Both the position numbers and the translations under genes were made by a program. Below, in pieces: positions 50,452-61,256 of a DNA stretch of 64,000 nucleotides (the stretch's first letter is position 1; every line of letters starts with the position of its first letter). Origin of the DNA: Trichoplax adhaerens (Eukaryota > Placozoa > Uniplacotomia > Trichoplacea > Trichoplacidae); assembly GCF_000150275.1 (NCBI RefSeq), contig NW_002060956.1, positions 649,379 to 713,378 on the forward strand. The letters run 5' to 3'. Below the pieces are notes generated by a model. The model was given only the letters and a program-made list of their open reading frames with translations. It ran no database searches and was not told where the DNA came from.

Positions 50452-53418
50452 TTAACCTCATCCACCACCTCCTCGAGCACCACCTTTACCGTGGATTAGT
50501 ACGATAAATAAAGCAATAATTAAGGATCAATTAGCTGTTTAAAATTTGTAATTTTGGGGGTAGAAATCAAACTATGAGATCAAAAAGTCTAATCATTGAA
50601 ATGTTCATCGATAGAAACGTATTTAAAATTGTACATTTGCATGAACAAAGTGATAATTTCGTTGTAATGTTTTCTTACTTATTACATTATAAATGCTTTA
50701 CAAGCACAAGCGCAGTTAGAGAATGATAAATATAGTGTACCTGAACGGCGACTGGGCCGGTATGAAGACATTGCTCCACCTCCAGTTAAAGGATTATAAT
50801 TATCTTTTAAAGAAAGCACATAAATTAGCTCATCTCTTTTTTTTAAGTATCGCCTGGTATTATGACTTACGAACGGTATTGTAATTATTTGTGCATGTAA
50901 AACTTATAACAAATCATTTCTTGTCAAGAATTATAGTTAAAAAACTAAGTTAATATATCTTAATGATGTGAAGGTCATGGTCAAAGTTAACGAAACAGCG
51001 TTTGATTAGAGTATTTACAAAAAATTTCTGATAATTCTAATTAAGATCATTATGGCAGAAATTATCATTTTAATGCATAGCTATTAATACTTCCGCCAGC
51101 AGTGCTAAACAGCCAGATGATGTTGCTATCTATTCACTGCGATAATACTCCGAAAAATGTTTACAATGATAGATTATGTGTTAATAAGTGGACCATTATT
51201 ATCAAATATGGGTATGATACAGATATATCAGTTTTTGTTAATACGCGTGTACATAGCATTATAAAACCAAGACATTTAGCATCTTTCTACCATATTACCT
51301 CTCCAAGATGTTTTATTAGCATTACGTTTGTTTTGAGCTTTAGAATTCTAAAATTCGACATATATATGCATAAAACAGTACGAGTTTTATTTGACGTTCA
51401 CTGTATGAGGAGTCAAGCAGTAGAAGTAGTATCAATAACATACATGACTTACATCAGGTTTATCCTTTGAATCAGGGTCATGTAATCTTCGACCATTACC
51501 GAGTAATTTACTTTCAAGTTTTAAAATATCATTTTGGCGTTTGATTTCATCTTGCTAATTGGTTTCATATCGCAAAATAAAGATTGTCATACAATACGAG
51601 AAAGGAAATTATTATCATTGTCATAATAAAGCTCTCTGCATATGATAAGATGAGTGTATTGGATATAAATTCACGAATACATTGTAATTTATTTTACTCT
51701 TATCATCTATCATCATGTTCTGTAGTGTATACTCAGTGTGGCTACGGATATATATAATTAATTACTATAAGAGCAAGTTTTATATTTTATAGCGTAATTT
51801 ACAATAAGATCCTAGAAATAATTAATAAGGTCAGCGTGTAAATTAACTAGTTGGATGGCATTTATTGAGATTAGCATATCATCTAACGACATATCTTTAA
51901 TGTAAACAGTAAATATTATATATTGTAGCGTAAAATATGGTAAAGACTCAACAGAGTATAGTATCCAGCGTGAGCAATATTTTATTTTGAAATTCAATTC
52001 AATTTAACTTACTGACCTGTTTCCTTTTTTCAATGTATGATTGCACATTAAGATTATAGTCTTCCTGCAACTTTGCTCGGGCAGCAAGCATTTTTTCATT
52101 TCTGGCCAATGCTTCAGATGAGTCTAATTTAAACAAACGATGTATAGCCAATACTAAATTTAGCCAGATGACTCATCCGTGTTATAATATATCAAGTGTA
52201 TTAAATTGTGCTTTGAGGTTGAACTTTTTTGCACTACATACAATATTACTGTACAGTACATATTTACTCTGCGTTAATTTAACAAATACACAATTAACTT
52301 GTAATGTTATGTAAGTTCAACTTGACCACAACAGTTTAGAAACATTGACATTATGAGTCATAATCAAAAACTTCTTGTCAATAGTATCATACACATATCT
52401 GCATCTTATACAAGTATAATGTATGAAGCAACCATCATAGTCCTGTACTTAATACCGTCATTGGGTTGAATTCTTACCATTTTTTTTTGCATTGGCTGCC
52501 TTATTCTGGTGATATTGAATCTTTTGACGATTGCTGATTGCAGGTTTTAATTTATTGGTCCATAAATAGTACCCAATGGCAGCAACAATAACAGCCAACC
52601 AACAGAATATCCCAAGGTATTCTAACAGTCAAAATCTATCGATTAACGCTAAAGATTTTTTTTACATAATACAAAACTATCGAAACTATACTACGGTTAC
52701 GTCATGGAATCAGTTACTATCATGATTATCTATCTTAGTAGTCAAGTGGGAAAAGGTATACTTTATCATTTTTGTACAACGTTTTTTTTTATGTAAATAC
52801 AGATATTTTCATACTATCATTTTGCATAGAATTCTACGCAAAATGTCGGGCATATACAGTATATACGTAAGATTGTACAAGATATGTAAAAAATACAGAA
52901 CGCTGATAGTTCGATTATTAATGCTTGCTCAGTAGAATTGTGAATGTCTACAGATTAATTCGTATAGTACAAGTCGATTTCTTGGCAACAATTAGAAAAT
53001 GCATCCAAATGTCGCCCTAAAGCTTCTAGTATATTAATACCTATTTGCTACTAGAGAAATCGGATCACCCTGAAAGAACAACTCCTATAAATACTGTACA
53101 TGGATAAGGAGCATCCACTTGCACAAAGGCAATCTAGACTTCGAAAAGACGCTTCCCCCTGCCGATACTTTTAGTAGTTTTACTTTACACTCATCACTCA
53201 TGTCGCTTTTAACCCCTTCATTCATCAGTGGGTTATTATGATAATCCCATAGCCGTTGGCTAGCTAGTAGGCGATTATTCCTAGGTTGTCTCCAATCCGG
53301 TTAATAATAAAGGTCAAAAATTTGCTAGTGTACATCAAATTTGGTAAATACCTGTCGAGATGTAATCCGTCCGTTGACTTGAATTGTCTTCAAATGGGGG
53401 GGCATCATCTTGAGCCAT
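50452..53418 (-). CDS. SELENOS: Selenoprotein S (VIMP), UGA-encoded selenocysteine
   Basis: ER membrane adaptor that recruits p97/VCP for ER-associated degradation. Exons in transcript order: 53418-53352, 52621-52478, 52123-52017, 51554-51453, about 50803-50741 and 50483-50452. The protein starts with a short polar N-terminus, then a membrane segment (residues 24-43), a charged coiled coil, and a VCP-interacting-like helix (ALARNEKMLAARAKL, 75-89). The C-terminus has the family block YNPLTGGG...YRPSRRS and ends GGARGGGG-UGA-Gly-TAA, the GGUG-like tail expected for the penultimate selenocysteine. The TGA is at 50460-50458. The join between exon 4 (phase 0) and the YNPL exon is not settled: the best acceptor is phase 1, so a tiny exon may be missing, or the exon may start at 50828. 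If no SECIS functions, TGA would simply stop the chain two codons early. Confidence 0.9.
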
Positions 53419-53495
53419 TTTGCCAACTTTAAGACGCAACTATACTGTCTAATCCACTTTTAATAGTTATCTATTGTGCTGTAGAACATCAAGCG

Positions 53496-53684
53496 ATGAC
53501 AATTAATGTATTCTACCAGCTTGTAATGAGTTTAGCATTAACGATATACCTACCAATGGCAATTTCATTAGAACATGTCAAGGAAATCTTGCCGGAGTCA
53601 AGGCAACAGCCCAGGAGAGTCAAATGGTTCTACTGTGATGCTGACTCACACCGTGATGAATCAGTTGGTGTCAGCCCTCAGTAA
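53496..53684 (+). CDS. Possible small secreted protein, 62 aa
   Basis: An ATG-started frame of 62 codons opens with a plausible signal peptide (about residues 1-24, MTINVFYQLVMSLALTIYLP...) followed by a polar segment with an Arg-Arg pair (PRRVKWFYC) and one Cys. It begins only 77 bp from the divergent SELENOS start, suggesting a shared promoter if real. No family was recognised. It could be the first exon of a longer gene (a GT lies in DESVG|GTGTCA) or a chance frame. Confidence 0.35.
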   Translation: MTINVFYQLVMSLALTIYLPMAISLEHVKEILPESRQQPRRVKWFYCDADSHRDESVGVSPQ

Positions 53685-54347
53685 TGACGTGACATCGCTT
53701 CAACCGTTCAATGAATAAAATGAGCTTCCCGTACACAGTACTGTAGTATACAGTACACAGCACAGTACTCTACAGTGTAGAGTACTGTGCTATCAGAAAG
53801 AAAGAAAGAGATTGAGTACAAGCATTTGCTTCGTCAAGCATTTGTGATGTTATTATGGCTACTAGGCTACTGATAGAGACATACAGTATTTAGTGCTGAC
53901 GCCACTTGCAGAAATCATGACTCAGTAGAAGACTAACATGATTTCGCAACACCAATTAGATTGCAGTTGCAGCCATTTTAGCTTCTCGTTCTTGACCTTA
54001 GACTAGTAGTGTCCCAGATCGGATGCCATAGTGGTAATAAAAAAAGACTCTTCACCTTTATAGAGCTTTTACTAGTCTTTCTATGTGGCTAAAAGCAATT
54101 TAATTGAATCAACCTCTCTGTTCTTGGCATAAAGCGAGACTGTAGAAACACGTTCCTGTACTACAGCAGTGGTTGAAACGACTGCATGAAATCTCCTCAT
54201 CAACATATCCATTATCCAATTCCCTCTGTGATATCCTCTTGTAGGAATGATATCAATGGAGAATGGATTGAATTTCTGAGATTAATCACTGCTATGACTT
54301 TACTATTAGCGAGCTAGCTTGAATTGTACTATCTTATCACAATCATC
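53685..54347. other. Spacer upstream of ANKRD39
   Basis: Contains a TGACGTGA (CRE-like) sequence near 53688 and a 31-bp palindrome listed separately, then a short GAAA-repeat near 53799-53812. No coding exon is seen. Confidence 0.5.
53760..53790. repeat. Perfect 31-bp palindrome
   Basis: Two 15-bp arms (GCACAGTACTCTACA and its exact reverse complement) surround a single G at 53775. It lies within a run of CAGTACTGTA-type sequence and could extrude as a cruciform or bind a dimeric factor. Confidence 0.95.
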
Positions 54348-55697
54348 ATGCCCAACGATAAGGATAAGCACAGTGCCTGCTGTGCTACTGCTCATTTTGG
54401 CCTAACTCAAACATTAGATGAAATGCAATTTGATCGAGGAATATGGGCAAGTGCTGTCAATGGTGACTTACAACGTCTTAAGCGATTCTTAGCTAAAGGA
54501 ACTGACGTCAATGTTACCGATAAAGCCGGCTATACCGCATTGGTAAACCATGGCTAAAAATAAGTAGATGTAAAACTGTATAACCATGGACGCCTTTAGT
54601 CAATACTCGATGGGCAGTGTACTTTACTGAACTAGATACTAAGCATAAACCAAAATACATATTTAAACCATGCATTCTACGTTGTAGATGAGCTGAACTA
54701 CACTTGACGACATGTACTGTATAGCAGATAGCATGCACAACTTAAATAAATATAATTACACATCAGAATGAAGGTCGTTCTCATGCTTGTTGATTCAGTT
54801 GTCCTCCATGTGACTATTATACACGTACAGTATGATTGAACATTAAATTCAATTTAATTTATAGAGCTAATTTGCTCCATCAGTCGTTGCAATTGCCTAG
54901 TGTAAACTACATAGATTTATTCAATTGATTAAAATGTTACTATGAATTTGGCTTACTTGCTCGTTTGGTTTGTCCACCTATAGCATTATGCTAGTCGTCA
55001 TGGACACTATGAATTTTGCAAAACCCTCCTGGAGAATAATGCCACAGTTGATTGTTTAACCGGCAGTGGTAAATCAACTCCTTTGCATCGTGCAGCTGGC
55101 CAGGGACATTTAAAGATTATAAATTTACTCTTAAAATACTCCGCTAGCTGCAGCCTTCAAGATGCAGATGGCAAGAATGCTGCTCATAAGGTATGACATT
55201 AATATGACTATAAAATAAATCTGGCGAAATAGTATAGCTATACAGTACAGTAGTTGCACTTGAGTTATCATGGGATCACTAAAGCATCATGATCCCTACA
55301 GAAGTGTTGTATTTTGTAATCGATGCAACAGTTTGCAGATTACCATTTTCATTTAATTCTAGCTATTCTAATTCTCGGATCATCCGAGTCGGATGTTCCT
55401 GCTGGCGTAATTGTATGCCTGTAAACTATATAGAATTTAAGTACAGTAATTATCACGCTTGTAAGATGATATCGAAATTGGTTACAGTAAAAATTCCTAT
55501 ACCATAAACATATTGCTCTGTAATATAAAATGACTCTTTCACAAATGATACAAGTTTATTATTATATACTGCTGTAGGCGGCGGAAAACGGATACAAGGA
55601 TATTGTCTATCTACTACAAAAATACAATCCGAATGTACTGGAGGTCAAGGATAACAAGGGCAAAACACCTCATGATTACCTTCATGTGGAGCATTGA
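54348..55697 (+). CDS. ANKRD39: Ankyrin repeat domain-containing protein 39
   Basis: Exons 54348-54542, 54984-55190 and 55578-55697 join at phase 0 and give 173 residues, close to the roughly 183 of human ANKRD39. The N-terminal block (QTLDEMQFDRGIW, about 21-33) is the family signature preceding the repeats. Ankyrin repeats follow: AGYTALHYASRHGHYEFCKTLL, STPLHRAAGQGHLKIINLLL and a third in AAENGYKDIVYLLQ. Function of the family is poorly defined; ankyrin repeats mediate protein binding. A longer frame upstream begins with TTG, so the ATG at 54348 was chosen. Convergent with MPG. Confidence 0.93.
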
Positions 55698-56564
55698 AAC
55701 CTATTTTCTGAATTACTTTGATCTTTATTAACTTTAAAATACACATATGATATCGATAGAAAAATTTTTAAATTAATTATTAAAAGAGTTTATAAAACTC
55801 CTTTGCTATCAAATATTTAAAACTATTGCTCATTTTGATATACTGTACAATGTCGCATTTTTCACTACATGCAGTATACTAATAAGTCATATAAATAGTA
55901 ATAAATATACAGGAGCATAAGTAATGCACCTATCTTTACACTTTTAAGTTTTCTTCCGATATAAAAGTAATCATAAAAATATAAGAAGAAATAATTTGCA
56001 TCTTGGGTAAAAAATTAGGTCAATACAGTACATGCGGTCGATTGGTACTGATTCCGAATGTACCGGGGTCATGAACACGCAAACCACCTAATCCAAACTA
56101 GGATAAGAATTAATTGGCTTACGATAGATTAGACATGACTCCACATATGTTCGGACTGTAAAATCACATTAGATATATACGTGTATATATACATACATAT
56201 TATACATACTAGTCAATTAATTATTATAACACAAGTACTATCTCGGGTATCTCTGTTGTAGTCTCGATCTAGCATGTTTTGGTCCGATAAGTGGATCTAT
56301 TTTTGAACATAGAATCATCTTTAGCTATCATCAAGACAATGTCATAACATTTCCCTTGCAGTATGCCCTATGGAATGCAAGTGATCCGACGAGACTTTAT
56401 AGAATGTCAATATTTTACAGTATTAGCAGCTTCTCGACATTGTAATTAACAATTATCATACAGTGCAATTACAATTGACATAGAATCTTGGCTATACCAA
56501 GGCAACTACAGTTATTGGCCAAAATTGGTAGTAATATACTGAAAAAGTCAACTATGATTTAACG
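55698..56564. other. Convergent spacer between ANKRD39 and MPG
   Basis: About 870 bp of AT-rich DNA between two 3' ends. It has a TATA/TACA-rich stretch near 56178-56210. No feature is assigned. Confidence 0.55.
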
Positions 56565-57386
56565 TTACTTCTTAACTGTAACGCTAACGCAAACATTATC
56601 TTTGATGTAAAATCTTAATGGTTGTGATGCCCAATAATTACCAGCATATTCAACACCGATTCTTTTGGCACTGACCAATTCTAGCTGCTTATCCTGTGGT
56701 TTAGGCTGAATCCATATCTCGTTACTTTGACATAAGTCAAGACAATTTATGGTTTTATCTATAGCCAAAGCTTGGCATAACTTGGCTGGTCCGTTACATA
56801 ATTTCTCGACGGCTGTATTTCTTTTATTCTTCTGCTTACCGTTTAATCTCAATTTAGTCATGTGGTCGATTCCATAAGTAGGTTGAAGAGCTCTAACCAA
56901 AACAGCAGCACCATCTCCTCGACTAGAAATATTAAAGCAAAAGTGTATACCGTATATTTGATAAACATAGGCGGTACCTGGTGCCATGAACATTGCTCGA
57001 TTACGTTCAGTTGCTTTGTTACCGCAGGAATGGGATGCTTTGTCATCACCGCCTAAGTAGGCTTCAGTCTCGACAATTCTTCCTGCTACCAGGCTATCAT
57101 CTTTTAATTTACGAACTAACTCGCACCCAAGTAATTTTTGACTTAAAGTACTACAGTCTTCATCAAAGAATGAATGATCTAATTTTGTTTGGCTAGATAG
57201 ATTGAACATGGCAGACTGCTCTTCATCACTGCTTACAGCTTCGGTCTTTCGCAATTTCTTCGATGTTGTAGCTTTCCTACTTTCGATCAAATCAAGTTGA
57301 TTGCCAGAGCTGCAATCTAATTGTCTTTTATAACTTGCAATTCGTTGCTTAAATTGGCGCAGATTGGAAGTATCACCATCGTCCAT
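56565..57386 (-). CDS. MPG: 3-methyladenine DNA glycosylase (AAG/MPG), intronless
   Basis: Excises alkylated and deaminated purines (3-methyladenine, hypoxanthine, ethenoadenine) to start base excision repair in the nucleus. The frame is 273 residues. The first 70 are a charged, probably disordered tail with basic stretches; the glycosylase fold follows from about 75. Key residues correspond to the human enzyme with a constant offset of 17: catalytic Glu108 and Tyr110 in VETEAY, His119, Tyr142 and intercalating Tyr145 in YVYQIYG, and Asn152. GPAKLCQALAI and PLRFY near the end are also family blocks. A good start context surrounds the ATG. Unlike most neighbours it has no intron. Confidence 0.96.
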   Translation of the reverse strand: MDDGDTSNLRQFKQRIASYKRQLDCSSGNQLDLIESRKATTSKKLRKTEAVSSDEEQSAMFNLSSQTKLDHSFFDEDCSTLSQKLLGCELVRKLKDDSLVAGRIVETEAYLGGDDKASHSCGNKATERNRAMFMAPGTAYVYQIYGIHFCFNISSRGDGAAVLVRALQPTYGIDHMTKLRLNGKQKNKRNTAVEKLCNGPAKLCQALAIDKTINCLDLCQSNEIWIQPKPQDKQLELVSAKRIGVEYAGNYWASQPLRFYIKDNVCVSVTVKK

Positions 57387-58099
57387 CCTGAATCTTACGT
57401 ACGGTACTCCTTTTCCTAATGCCTATGAGGCAGGCGTAATTAAACCCAATGATAATAGATAGAGAATAGCTAGAAACACCTAAGATGAGAAAGCTTGAAA
57501 TGCAGTTTAGACCTAGGGATGCCTAATGCATAGCTGCAGAGTTTGCTGGCTTGCTGCAACTTCCTTGCAAGAGTAGGTGGGATTGGCAATTTACATACAG
57601 CCGAACTGTAGCCTGTAAGTAAGTAATACTACGTATACAGTAGTAACTGTCTACGCATGTGCATTACCGCAGTATTTCCATCTTCAATGCCCTATTAGGT
57701 ACTGTATCAAACTGTACACTGTACAGTAGTCACTGTCTACGCATGTGCAATATAGTAGTATTCCCATATCGAACTCGACAGTACAGTACAGTAGTCACTA
57801 TCTACGCATGTGCAACACAGTACTGTAGTATTCCTATCTCCAGTGCCCTATTACAGTAGGTACCGTATCGAACTGCTTTCCTCGGTGTACAGTGTACAGT
57901 ACTGTAAACTGAAGAGGGAAGATACTGTAGATTGGATTAAATCATCACCACTCGCCTTGTACCTTTACTCAGTTCGCTGACTAGCTAGCAATAATTGCAG
58001 CTTTAATCTTTAGTCATGAATTTACTGTGCTAAGCAATGGATTTTCTTACACTGTTATCCAGCATTACCTTTCGCTGCTTTTAATGTTTACGGATCCTG
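57387..58099. other. Divergent intergenic region between MPG and OAF
   Basis: Both genes start outward from this 713-bp region, so it likely holds both promoters. A repeat carrying three CTACGCATGTGCA boxes (listed separately) occupies its middle. Confidence 0.55.
57636..57880. repeat. Tandem repeat with three CTACGCATGTGCA boxes
   Basis: CAGTAGT-ACTGTCTACGCATGTGCA-like sequence recurs with the box starting near 57651, 57739 and 57801, each followed by AGTATT(T/C)CC(A/T)AT and, in two copies, CCCTATTA and GTAC-GTATC-AACTG. The box resembles half of an NRF-1-type site (GCGCATGC). Located between two divergent gene starts, it may be regulatory. Confidence 0.75.
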
Positions 58100-59841
58100 A
58101 TGGCAAGTATGTATCCTATCGGTAGGATGATGATGTGGTGGAGAATAGTTGTGATGATGATGATGACAACACATGCGTATGCATTACAGCTCTTCCTTAG
58201 CAATAGTCATGGAGACTTCTACACACAAAAGATAATTGTTAATAACGCTAACAACATGGTAGAGATGCAATGGACAACTCAAGATGAATCTCAGATTTCA
58301 GTTTTTATTAATTATCACCAGGTTAGTCAAGATAGATTGACTGTCAACACTTAAAAAGATAATCAATAAAGCTAATGACACATACAGTTTTCTGCGATAG
58401 ACTACTTTACGCTTACTCGAACAGTCGGTCCAAAAGTCAAAGGGTACCCTAGGAACTGTGATTTGTTTAATGTGGAATGTTATAGTAATTTAATAACCTA
58501 ATGGTGGAATATTACAATTGCTTTAGAAGAATCACTTACGATTATTCTATTCAGAAATGAAGTTACCGGGGTGACTACTTGAAAATTCTTATTTTACATG
58601 ATCAATAAACCTCGTGTATTCGTAGTACTCGTTGTGTAGCAATAGTTTGGATTTCAATTACAATTGTTAAAGATAAATCTTGTAAACTCAGTAGCAGTAA
58701 TCACTGGTACTATAGTACTCGTTAGCAATATTTTGAATTTCAATCAGAATTGTAGGGGATAGTTTTAGACATTCATGCTGTAAGACGTTTACCAACATGA
58801 TCCGAATGATGTCTTACTTTAGCTAATTGGAAGAACATCAAGTTCTCTAACTTATCACGCTACTAGAAATATTGTTTATTCATTTCGTTATCAGCCATGC
58901 GACAAGTTCAAGTATGCGACAGTAAAGTTACTATTGAGAACGAATATTTTGGCTGATTGATATCAATAAGAAAGACATTATTAAGTGAATAGGAAAACAC
59001 AAGTCTAACAATATCAATCCTTTAAAAATCATATTAATTAACTTGATAAATCAGCTTATAAGCGTTGTTCGATTGACTGGGCTCATTTCTTACCGGTGTT
59101 TGATCTAAAAGTAAAATGCGAGTATTTTGTACTTTTTAGTACTGGCAAATTTTTCGGATACGAACTCTAAGGGAGATGGACTATTACCAACACACTTCTG
59201 CGAAGCTCTCTACGTTCCAACAGCTTTGCTTCGTGAGAAAATTTCACTGGAAAGAGTTTATAGATTTCGAATCGATGACCAAATTATCTCATGTAAGTTT
59301 CTATGTGGTAAACGCTCGTACATTTAAAATCAATTTTTAAATTAAAAATATAATTCAATGATTTTTATCCGTTGTTAATTATTCTTTCTTGCTCTTATAA
59401 CTGCAACAGCAACATTCACGCAAGATTAATAAAGCTGATGAAGATCTTGGTGTAAAGAATGTTAATTTTAATTTTTCCATTCCTATGAATAAGATTATAG
59501 ACAACAATATTAGGGAAATTTGCCATGGTAGCAAAACTGTCTTAGTTAACAATATAACGATTGTAAATTCTATTTTAGGTAGTAAAAATGTCAATGACAG
59601 GACTACGATAAGAACTGCAAACAAAGATAGCTTATTTTGTTCTAAGATTACTGATAATATAATTTCACATCAATGTTTGTGTAATTATTCGTTATGTTTA
59701 AATTGGTATCCTTGCAATTATAAGAATTGCAAATTACTAGATAGTCAAGGAAGACAATCTTGCAGTATAGCAAGTTGTAAAAGATGTTATCATTTTCGAT
59801 ATACCAGCGATAGCGTGATGGATTGTTTATGGGACATTTAA
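58100..59841 (+). CDS. OAF: Out-at-first (OAF) family secreted protein
   Basis: Secreted protein family named after Drosophila out at first; molecular function is poorly known. Exons 58100-58321, 58388-58484, 59140-59292 and 59435-59841 give 292 residues (human OAF is about 273). A signal peptide ends near residue 30 (MMMMTTHAYA); initiation at a Met nearer to it is also possible. Diagnostic features lie in the last exon: NFNFSIP, then a cysteine-rich C-terminus CLCNYSLCLNWYPCNYKNC, CSIASCKRCYHF and CLWDI, matching the conserved Cys spacing of OAF. The final acceptor at 59433-59434 has a weak pyrimidine tract but is the only one that keeps frame. Several NxS/T sites are present, as expected for a secreted protein. 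Confidence 0.92.
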
Positions 59842-61204
59842 AAAGGTGTTGGTAGCTATTGGATAGCTTGCTTGATGAACAAGTAAATACTTGTTAGTGA
59901 TGGACAGTTTTACGTCATAACAATGCCATGTCTTACTGTATTTATTTGTAAATTTTTATCTATGGAAAGATCTTCTGCCGTCAGGGACTGCACTTACTGG
60001 TTAACTTACCAGCTGTAAATAATAGCTAGTGTAAATATTCATACTATCTATGATTATATTATTGGTCTTGAATTGGAGTAAAAGTGAACAAGCCGCGATG
60101 GAAAGGATACTAAACCCAATCTGTATCTAAAGATGCTATCAATATCTGCTGATAGTAGTTAGTCATATATAATAAACATCTACTACACTAGTATAGCGTG
60201 GATATAACTTATTGCTTGAATGGCATCACTTAGCCTTAGACGGAACCTTAATGCCGGGTATATAATAATGGTAACCATTAGAGGTAAAAAACACTGTTGA
60301 AAACAATGCATGTGAGGGCAAATCGTTGACGATACAATATTCGGGAGACATGATGCAAGGATAAATATATAGATTAGATTCTTATTTAGTTGCCTTGCCA
60401 CATGTTATTTATACAGTTCAATGCAAAACAGTGTACTGCGGTACGATATAATTTACTATTACATAGTAAAATGACTTTGTTAAACAAAGATTGCAAAATA
60501 TACTGATAAAATAAGAACTATATGTAAATGTCTAGATAATATCTTTAAAGCTGGTCTGTTTTATAGTTTAGATTTATTACATAGTAATTGGATCTGAAGA
60601 GTTCTAGTCTATTTGACGATTATATGACTGCATTGTTATCTTTGCGTATCAGCTTTCCCGGCCAGATAATTAATTAATTATGCATATAAGATCTCTACGC
60701 CCATAAAACTCTTCGGTGTCCATAGCAACGAGTGCGGGTGGGGCAAATTAATTAATGTGCTTTAGTAATACATATATGTTATATTAACGAGAGGGGAAAC
60801 AGTGCCTAAAGATTTGTGGGTTCCTAATCTACTTACTGTACCCTTTTGATAGAGCAATTACCTTCGATGTGGCAACTTGTAGTTCCTAGTCAAGACAGTT
60901 AACATTGATTTTATTGCTAGATGTTTCTAGAGACGTTTTTAATCTTTAATATCTAGTTTTTAAATACAAGCACAAACATATAATTGCATTAGCTCGGATT
61001 AATCATCCCTTATAAATAAGTGAGAATCAATTCTCAAATTAACGCAACGCAGCAACTTATTTACCTACCTACTATGTTATTTTCCCGCACAGTGTAGCAT
61101 AATGAGTGAACTGATTTGTAATACCTAAATAATACATAGTTATTACGTATTTTAAAGTTGTAAAGTTAACATTCGATAAGATTCGATTATTGCGTTTTCA
61201 CAAG
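59842..61204. other. Spacer between OAF and the IQ/SCHIP-1-like gene
   Basis: About 1.36 kb with no recognised exon. A 72-codon minus-strand frame (60401-60183) lacks recognisable features. Confidence 0.55.
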
Positions 61205-61211
61205 TATAAAA
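61205..61211 (+). promoter_or_regulatory. TATA box of the IQ/SCHIP-1-like gene
   Basis: TATAAAA lies 46 bp upstream of the start codon at 61257, implying a very short 5' UTR. Confidence 0.5.
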
Positions 61212-61256
61212 TCCGCTAGTTGATTGCCAATCTTTTGTAAATATAGTTGGTTTACG

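Noticed and set aside
50452-50483. Reading the last SELENOS exon in the frame VVLEEVVDEV
   Set aside because: That frame would need a phase-0 join, whereas the upstream YNPL exon ends at phase 1 and yields the expected Gly-rich Sec tail.
50696-50799. Plus-strand frame reading ...RRLGRYEDIAPPPVKGL, resembling a third peptide precursor exon
   Set aside because: It is exactly antisense to the SELENOS exon encoding YNPLTGGG...YRPSRRS, which matches its family and fits the splice phases.
51102-51470. Plus-strand frame of 122 codons
   Set aside because: It lies over a SELENOS intron and the start of its exon 4 on the other strand and shows no family features.
54324-54347. Upstream extension of ANKRD39 beginning MYYLITII
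   Set aside because: The extension starts with TTG, not ATG, and does not resemble the family N-terminus.
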